In this document: positions 59,075 through 64,000 of the stretch, piece after piece
Layout: every line of letters begins with the position of its first letter
How positions within the stretch are numbered: position 1 is the first letter of the stretch
Assembly (NCBI GenBank): GCA_033344775.1
Contig: JAWPMT010000002.1
Coordinates: forward strand, 620,001-684,000
Direction: 5' to 3'
DNA: 64,000 bases
Source: Cytophagales bacterium
GTDB taxonomy: Bacteria > Bacteroidota > Bacteroidia > Cytophagales > Cyclobacteriaceae
Program-made: the position numbers and the translations under genes
Notes under the pieces: generated by a model
What the model saw: only the letters and a program-made list of their open reading frames with translations
The model's database searches: none
Told to the model about the DNA's origin: nothing

Positions 59075-60244
59075 TCATTTTGAAGGACCTGAAGAGAATT
59101 GAAGCTGCCGTCGTTGAAGGTAGCCCTTGGTACCCTCAGGGGTCTTTACTCTCAGGTAATTGGCAATCACAGCTTCTACTTCCAGCGCTGTGTCAGTTTG
59201 TATCGTATCAATCACTTGCGATCGATGTTTGGGTAAGTTTCGTAGGAAACTGGATTTTGAAGCGTGTACGGGTTGACCTAGCAGGGCAAGGTGATCACCG
59301 ATTGGAGTAGGCTGATCGGAAATCTCAACAATGTGTGCATAGGGATCGATCGGGCCATTGCTGTAGATGCCGAAATGTAGGTGCGGAGGGGTGTATCGTG
59401 CATTCCCCGTGTTGCCGACTGTGCCTATGGTGTCACCAGGATTGACGTATGTACCTTGTTCGGCGATTAGAGAGTCCAAATGCGCGAAATACAGGCTTTG
59501 GTTTCTTTTATTATCCCGAATCCAAACTACTTTGCCGCCAATACCGCGAGTACCCACAAACCTCACATATCCCTTGGTGGGAGCAACAATAGGCGTTCCA
59601 CGTTTTGCAAAAATATCTACGCCGTGGTGTTTCCTTCTGCCTCCATCCCTGGGGTCGCCAAACAAGCTCCAGATCGCTCTTTTGTTTTTACCTGCAACTG
59701 GAAATTGCAGCGTAGGCCCATGTTGGATATCAATCTTATAGCTACCACCACGCAGCAGTTCTGGTTGAAATCGTAGGATGTATTCTGCATCACGTCGAGG
59801 TTCAAATGCCAGTTGCCAGCTACTATCAGCAGAGGCAACATGTCGATAGTCACCCAAGGAGTCATTCACAATTCTGAAGGCATCAATGAATAAGATGGCT
59901 GAATCTCCTTCAATCTGATCCAAACTTATCACGATTTTATGGCCTCTTTTTGCGGAAAACCGATAACCTAACGCTTCAGGCAACTTTGGGTCCATGTGAA
60001 ATGCTTCCTGATAAGGGAGCTGTAAGGTTACTTGCTCTTCAAAAATCTGATTAGCTGCAGTAAGCCAATCTTTTCCTAACGCTGTTTCATTTAGATTGGC
60101 TTCTACTAAATTATTTCGATAGGCATCATGACTATCTCGAGGATAATACCGTGGCGGTACTTTTTCTTCTTTTGAACAGGAGGTAAACAGTACCTGTAGA
60201 CAGATCAGCAATAGGAAATACTTACCGTAGGTTTGGAAGGCCAT
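59075..60244 (-). CDS. M23 family metallopeptidase lipoprotein
   Basis: The product has 389 residues from ATG 60244, which begins a lipoprotein signal (FLLLICLQVLFTSC; Cys23). An N-terminal beta-sandwich region (~60-180) leads to the peptidase M23 (LytM) domain with zinc ligands His206 and Asp210 in HHGVDIFA and the HLHFG pair (288, 290). The ~60 C-terminal residues resemble a small SH3-like domain (YLRVKTPEGTKGYLQRRQL). M23 enzymes cut peptidoglycan crosslinks; all motif residues are present, so it is likely active at the cell envelope. Confidence 0.92.
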   Translation of the reverse strand: MAFQTYGKYFLLLICLQVLFTSCSKEEKVPPRYYPRDSHDAYRNNLVEANLNETALGKDWLTAANQIFEEQVTLQLPYQEAFHMDPKLPEALGYRFSAKRGHKIVISLDQIEGDSAILFIDAFRIVNDSLGDYRHVASADSSWQLAFEPRRDAEYILRFQPELLRGGSYKIDIQHGPTLQFPVAGKNKRAIWSLFGDPRDGGRRKHHGVDIFAKRGTPIVAPTKGYVRFVGTRGIGGKVVWIRDNKRNQSLYFAHLDSLIAEQGTYVNPGDTIGTVGNTGNARYTPPHLHFGIYSNGPIDPYAHIVEISDQPTPIGDHLALLGQPVHASKSSFLRNLPKHRSQVIDTIQTDTALEVEAVIANYLRVKTPEGTKGYLQRRQLQFSSGPSK

Positions 60245-60389
60245 TACCGCGTGGAAACGAACTTTAGGTGCTTTGGGTTTTTTGTTTTTTCCCAATGGTA
60301 AGAAAAAGAAAAGTAGCACAAATCAATACCTTGATGACAATTTAGGATGGTATTTGTCGTTTTATTTCCATCACTAAACCACGCACAAA

Positions 60390-61865
60390 ATGACGAGAAT
60401 TATAAATTTCGCTTGTTTCAGCTGTTTGATTTTGATAGCTGCAGGCTGCACTTTAAGCGACGCGAGTTTAGCTTATGATGGTTTCGATCCTTCCATTGCA
60501 GGTGGAGATCGCTATAATGATTTTGAGGAAAGTCCTTTTATCAACACAACTGAACAAGCGATTTCTACCTTTTCGATTGATGCGGATGGTGCTTCATACG
60601 CGAATGTACGTCGGTTCATTACTCAGGATCAAACCGTACCACCAAAGGGAGCGATAAGATCGGAGGAATTACTGAATTATTTTGACCTGGATTATCCCTT
60701 ACAGGAAACGGATCAGTCGATATCTCTTAATGGGGAAATTAGCGATTGTCCCTGGCAGGAAGGAAACAAGTTGATCAGGATTGGTATTCAGGGACGCGAG
60801 ATCCCAGATGAGCAATTGCCCAATTCAAATTTCATCTTTTTGATCGATGTTTCTGGTTCCATGTCGAGTGAAGACAAACTGGAGTTATTAAAGAACGGTT
60901 TCAATGCCTTTGTCGATCAAATGCGTGCTGAAGATCGGGTAGCCATTGTGACCTATGCTGGTTCAGCGAGGGTTGTTCTGGAATCTACGCCAGGAACGGA
61001 TAAGGCAACCATTAAATCGGCGATATCCAGACTGGGATCGGGTGGAGGTACTGCGGGAGCGGAAGGAATTCTTACTGCCTATAATATTGCTGAACAACAT
61101 TTTATCGACGGTGGAAATAACCGGATCATCATCGGGACTGATGGAGACTTTAATGTAGGGCCGTCAAGTCAGGAAGATTTGGTGACACTGATTGAGGAAA
61201 AGCGCGCATCTGGTATTTACATTACAGTAATTGGCGTAGGCAGGGGTAATTTGAATGATGCGGCCCTTGAGCAGATTGCCAATCATGGCAATGGTACCTA
61301 TGAATATGTGGATCACATCGAGCAATTGAGAAAAGTCTTCATTTACGACTACTCTAAATTTTATGCGGTGGCCAAGGATGTTAAGGTTCAGGTGGAATTC
61401 AATCCGGAGCTTGTCTCATCCTATCGACTTATTGGGTATGAAAATCGTGTATTAGAAACTGAGGATTTTGAGGATGATAGTGAAGATGCCGGTGAGATAG
61501 GGGCAGGACAGAATATAACAGCACTGTATGAGATTGTTCCAGCTGATTTGGAGGAAGAGAGTGCATTGCGACTGGACCCTTCCTTTACCATTCAATTCAG
61601 GTACAAAAATCCGGACTCAGAGAGCAGTGTTGAAACGGAGCTTGAAGTATTGGATTTGGGACATACGTTTGAACAGTCCAGTGATTTCATGAAATTTTCT
61701 GCAGGTATTGTGGCGTATGGAATGCTGTTAAGAGGATCGGCTTATGCAGGTAAAGTGTCTTATGGAGATATCCTCACATGGCAGGAAGGTTTGACTTTAC
61801 CAGATGAACATGGATTCAAAGCAGAGTTTGCCCGGCTTGTCAATGCGACAGATAACCTTCAGTAA
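60390..61865 (+). CDS. vWA-domain lipoprotein, YfbK-like
   Basis: The product has 491 residues with a lipoprotein signal (ILIAAGC; Cys20). Residues ~50-115 match the region N-terminal to vWA in YfbK-like proteins ([31 protein letters not shown]). The von Willebrand A domain has a complete MIDAS, DVSGSMS (153-159), and [12 protein letters not shown]3520-like C-terminal part follows ([28 protein letters not shown]). It would bind divalent cations and protein partners on the envelope. No Ras-like, MoxR or aerotolerance partner gene is nearby. Confidence 0.9.
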   Translation: MTRIINFACFSCLILIAAGCTLSDASLAYDGFDPSIAGGDRYNDFEESPFINTTEQAISTFSIDADGASYANVRRFITQDQTVPPKGAIRSEELLNYFDLDYPLQETDQSISLNGEISDCPWQEGNKLIRIGIQGREIPDEQLPNSNFIFLIDVSGSMSSEDKLELLKNGFNAFVDQMRAEDRVAIVTYAGSARVVLESTPGTDKATIKSAISRLGSGGGTAGAEGILTAYNIAEQHFIDGGNNRIIIGTDGDFNVGPSSQEDLVTLIEEKRASGIYITVIGVGRGNLNDAALEQIANHGNGTYEYVDHIEQLRKVFIYDYSKFYAVAKDVKVQVEFNPELVSSYRLIGYENRVLETEDFEDDSEDAGEIGAGQNITALYEIVPADLEEESALRLDPSFTIQFRYKNPDSESSVETELEVLDLGHTFEQSSDFMKFSAGIVAYGMLLRGSAYAGKVSYGDILTWQEGLTLPDEHGFKAEFARLVNATDNLQ

Positions 61866-61912
61866 ATCATTTTGATATTGATAAAGCGCCTGGCTTTCAC
61901 GACTTTTGCGCG

Positions 61913-62725
61913 ATGGAATTGTCAGAGGTAGAGGAGCAGAACCGAAAACTGGTCAAGCGTTTACGAAAGTCTGTTTGGGAAGCAGATGAAGATTTTGGCC
62001 TGTTTGAGGCAGGAGACAAGATCATGGTTTGCCTTTCCGGTGGAAAAGACAGCTACACGCTGCTGGATATGATCATGCATGTACAAAAGGTGCGTGGTTT
62101 TGATTTTGAGGTCATTGCTGTAAACCTTGACCAAAAGCAGCCCGGTTTCCCTGAACGTGTGCTGCCTAACTATCTGGATGCGCAGGGCGTTAACTATCAG
62201 ATCCTGGAGCGGGATACGTATAGCATTGTGGTAGATAAAGTACCGGAAGGTAAGACCATGTGCAGTTTGTGTTCCAGGTTACGTCGTGGGACCTTGTACA
62301 GCTATGCTAAGGAGATTGGTGCCAATAAAGTGGCATTAGGACATCACAGGGAGGATGTCCTGGAGACTTTTATGATGAATCTCTTCTTTAATGGGAAACT
62401 AGAAGCAATGCCAGCCAAATACCTGACCGATGATGAGGCACATTTGGTAATCCGGCCTATGGTTTACTGTAAGGAAGAGGAGATCGCAACTTATGCTCAG
62501 CTTCGAGAGTTTCCTATCATTCCATGTAATCTCTGCGGTTCGCAGGAAGGCCTACAGCGTCAGATCATCAAGGATCTGCTGACTACCTGGGAAAAAAAGT
62601 ATCCCGATCGCAAAGAAATCATGCTGACTGCTTTGAAAAATGTACACACCTCTCACTTACTGGACAAAGACCTGATGGCTTTTCGGGACCTGATGACCGC
62701 TACTCCAGACGCTGTGACAGAATAA
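61913..62725 (+). CDS. ttcA: tRNA 2-thiocytidine(32) synthetase
   Basis: The product has 270 residues. It has the PP-loop SGGKDS (42-47) and the two CxxC pairs that hold the iron-sulfur cluster in TtcA, Cys117/Cys120 in [11 protein letters not shown] and Cys205/Cys208 in CNLCGS. The [16 protein letters not shown] helix is also typical. The enzyme thiolates cytidine 32 of certain tRNAs using ATP. Its last 26 bases overlap the 3' end of the convergent gene. Confidence 0.94.
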   Translation: MELSEVEEQNRKLVKRLRKSVWEADEDFGLFEAGDKIMVCLSGGKDSYTLLDMIMHVQKVRGFDFEVIAVNLDQKQPGFPERVLPNYLDAQGVNYQILERDTYSIVVDKVPEGKTMCSLCSRLRRGTLYSYAKEIGANKVALGHHREDVLETFMMNLFFNGKLEAMPAKYLTDDEAHLVIRPMVYCKEEEIATYAQLREFPIIPCNLCGSQEGLQRQIIKDLLTTWEKKYPDRKEIMLTALKNVHTSHLLDKDLMAFRDLMTATPDAVTE

Positions 62726-63950
62726 CGACTGGGCCTTCGGGATTGAAATTTTTGGTTTTATCGTACGCTCCCCAGGGGCTATTAGCGATGAACAGGAACT
62801 GATCTTTTGTGAACGTCCCGGTGGTAGGCTCATTCAGGATACCTGCTTGATCCACAAGTTTCGCCGACTCAATTTTAGTACCATTTGTGTCCAATTGAAA
62901 CTGATAAAATCGCATTGGTTTGGTCCCATTTTGTGTCGCAAATAGTTTCCCATCGTGATAATAGAGGCCATCTATACCTTTATACGAGACATTTTTAGGA
63001 GGTCGCATAGTTTTTAAAACCTTTTTTTGATCCAGGTAATACAAACCAGTGATGTAATCGGATAAGTACAACTTAGAGCCGTCCTTATTATAAGTCATCC
63101 CTTGAATGTTGAAAAAATTGCCTGAAAGGTCCTTATATAGGATAGGGCCTTTTTCTAAATCTTTGATTTCCCATATCTGGTTGTGCTTTAGGTCACTGAC
63201 CAGTACATTTCCTTTTGGACCAATGGTAATGCCACCAAGGACCTTATTGTCAAACAACCATTTAGCTTTTAATTTCTTAGTGGTCATGTCAAATACAAAC
63301 ATGCTGGATTTGCTTGCATGCAAGGAATCATGATAGTCGACCATTTCGGAGAGCGCAGCGGTAACCGCCCACAATTCATTTTTGGATTCATTAAGGGCAA
63401 TGCCCATCACTGCATACATGTTTTGCTGGGTTGGTAACCATTCCGATAATTGGCCATCCAAATTGGCTTTCATGATGCGACGGGATCGAATGTCGCCAAA
63501 GAAAAAACTGTTGTCTTTAGTGCAATAAGTAATGCTTTCGGGGTGAAAACTTTGTGCTTCTAGTTTGAATGCCTCATTGCTGGTGCGAATGGTGTCGCTG
63601 AGATCGATTTGCAGTTCAACCAGTTCCAGAAATCGGGGATCGTCCCACAGCCTTTTGAAATCTTTGTCGGTACTGAAGTCATGGGTTGCATTCATCAATA
63701 AGAATTCTTTCAATCGTGCAAAGGCATGATCGGTTCTGCCGGTGAGAGCTGAGCCACAGGCCAGATTGTAGATCAGTGTTGGATTGCCCGGTCGAATTTC
63801 ATTGGCCCTCTTAAAAGCTTTGTAAAACCCTTGATAGTCAGACGTTTCATATGCTGCAATTCCCGTCTTGTAATAGATCATCAGGCTATCTTGCTGGGCC
63901 CACAGCCCAATAGGGATCAAGAGTAGGAGATAAAAAATTAATCTTGACAT
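62700..63950 (-). CDS. Secreted protein with TPR and SMP-30/NHL-like propeller
   Basis: The product has 416 residues with a signal peptide ([16 protein letters not shown]). Residues ~20-90 form two TPR-like helix pairs ([36 protein letters not shown]). From ~125 onward there are repeating four-strand blades: [49 protein letters not shown] and [18 protein letters not shown], like SMP-30/gluconolactonase or NHL propellers. Metal-ligand residues of true lactonases cannot be confirmed. It overlaps ttcA tail-to-tail by 26 bp. Confidence 0.8.
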   Translation of the reverse strand: MSRLIFYLLLLIPIGLWAQQDSLMIYYKTGIAAYETSDYQGFYKAFKRANEIRPGNPTLIYNLACGSALTGRTDHAFARLKEFLLMNATHDFSTDKDFKRLWDDPRFLELVELQIDLSDTIRTSNEAFKLEAQSFHPESITYCTKDNSFFFGDIRSRRIMKANLDGQLSEWLPTQQNMYAVMGIALNESKNELWAVTAALSEMVDYHDSLHASKSSMFVFDMTTKKLKAKWLFDNKVLGGITIGPKGNVLVSDLKHNQIWEIKDLEKGPILYKDLSGNFFNIQGMTYNKDGSKLYLSDYITGLYYLDQKKVLKTMRPPKNVSYKGIDGLYYHDGKLFATQNGTKPMRFYQFQLDTNGTKIESAKLVDQAGILNEPTTGTFTKDQFLFIANSPWGAYDKTKNFNPEGPVVILSQRLE

Positions 63951-64000
63951 TTGAGTTTTTGGTGGTATTTCTAGCGAAACAACGGCAGATGGGCGTACCC

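Noticed and set aside
1-64000. Prophage, insertion sequence, integrative element or known defence system
   Set aside because: No integrase, transposase, capsid, restriction, toxin-antitoxin or related gene was found; coding density and style are uniform.

Overview
The window looks like a chromosomal segment of a Bacteroidota bacterium, most likely a marine or environmental member of the Cytophagales/Cytophagia. The main clues are a giant secreted protein with a Por/T9SS-type C-terminal sorting tail, several LytS-type kinases paired with LytTR regulators, DUF5916 and DUF5763 proteins, many lipoproteins, sulfatases, and -7 boxes of the Bacteroidota form TAnnTTTG. No rRNA, tRNA, phage, insertion sequence, CRISPR array or known defence island was seen. 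Species cannot be named from this sequence alone.

Layout. 1-7.6 kb: the end of an MFS sugar transporter, a ThuA-like lipoprotein, a two-gene unit of unknown function, a large lipoprotein with propeller, HEAT and cytochrome c modules, and a NADAR protein. 7.6-18.1 kb: a LytS/LytTR pair, a broken alpha/beta hydrolase, an SDR, then on the minus strand glutaminase, homocysteine methyltransferase and a sulfatase, followed by a DUF5916 protein and a TfoX-like protein. 18.2-21.6 kb: a secreted beta-structured protein, a Cys/His-module lipoprotein and a Tat-exported class V aminotransferase. 22-28.6 kb: a complete branched-chain-type ABC importer operon (livM-H-G-F, acyl-CoA ligase, binding lipoprotein). 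28.6-40.4 kb, all minus strand: a 57-aa PLDc_N-type membrane protein, a ~2150-aa secreted repeat protein, a LytTR regulator and two tandem paralogous TPR-LytS kinases. 40.8-47.1 kb: a sugar porter, a conserved secreted Bacteroidota protein, a MacB-like permease and small envelope proteins. 47.1-54 kb: an intergenic region with two perfect DnaA boxes, then parE-membrane protein-parC-trmH-sanA. 54-64 kb: TerB-like protein, rhomboid protease, radical SAM protein, DoxX, VOC protein, second sulfatase, M23 peptidase, vWA lipoprotein, ttcA and a TPR/propeller protein.

How genes may work together. The importer operon carries its own acyl-CoA ligase, so the imported substrate may be a carboxylic acid rather than an amino acid. 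The two kinases, the LytTR regulator and the giant secreted protein form one collinear block. A 21-bp-spaced direct repeat resembling a LytTR site lies between the regulator and the secreted protein gene, which suggests a sensory system controlling a surface protein. The ThuA protein, the heme dehydrogenase-like lipoprotein, the MFS transporters and the sulfatases fit carbohydrate scavenging.

The least expected items are the exact 1380-bp internal repeats of the giant protein with signs of gene conversion, a hydrolase broken by two single-base deletions 35 bp apart, families of palindromic intergenic repeats, two hairpin/T-tract terminators without a recognisable gene in front of them, and TAnnTTTG boxes placed so close to start codons that leaderless transcripts are plausible.
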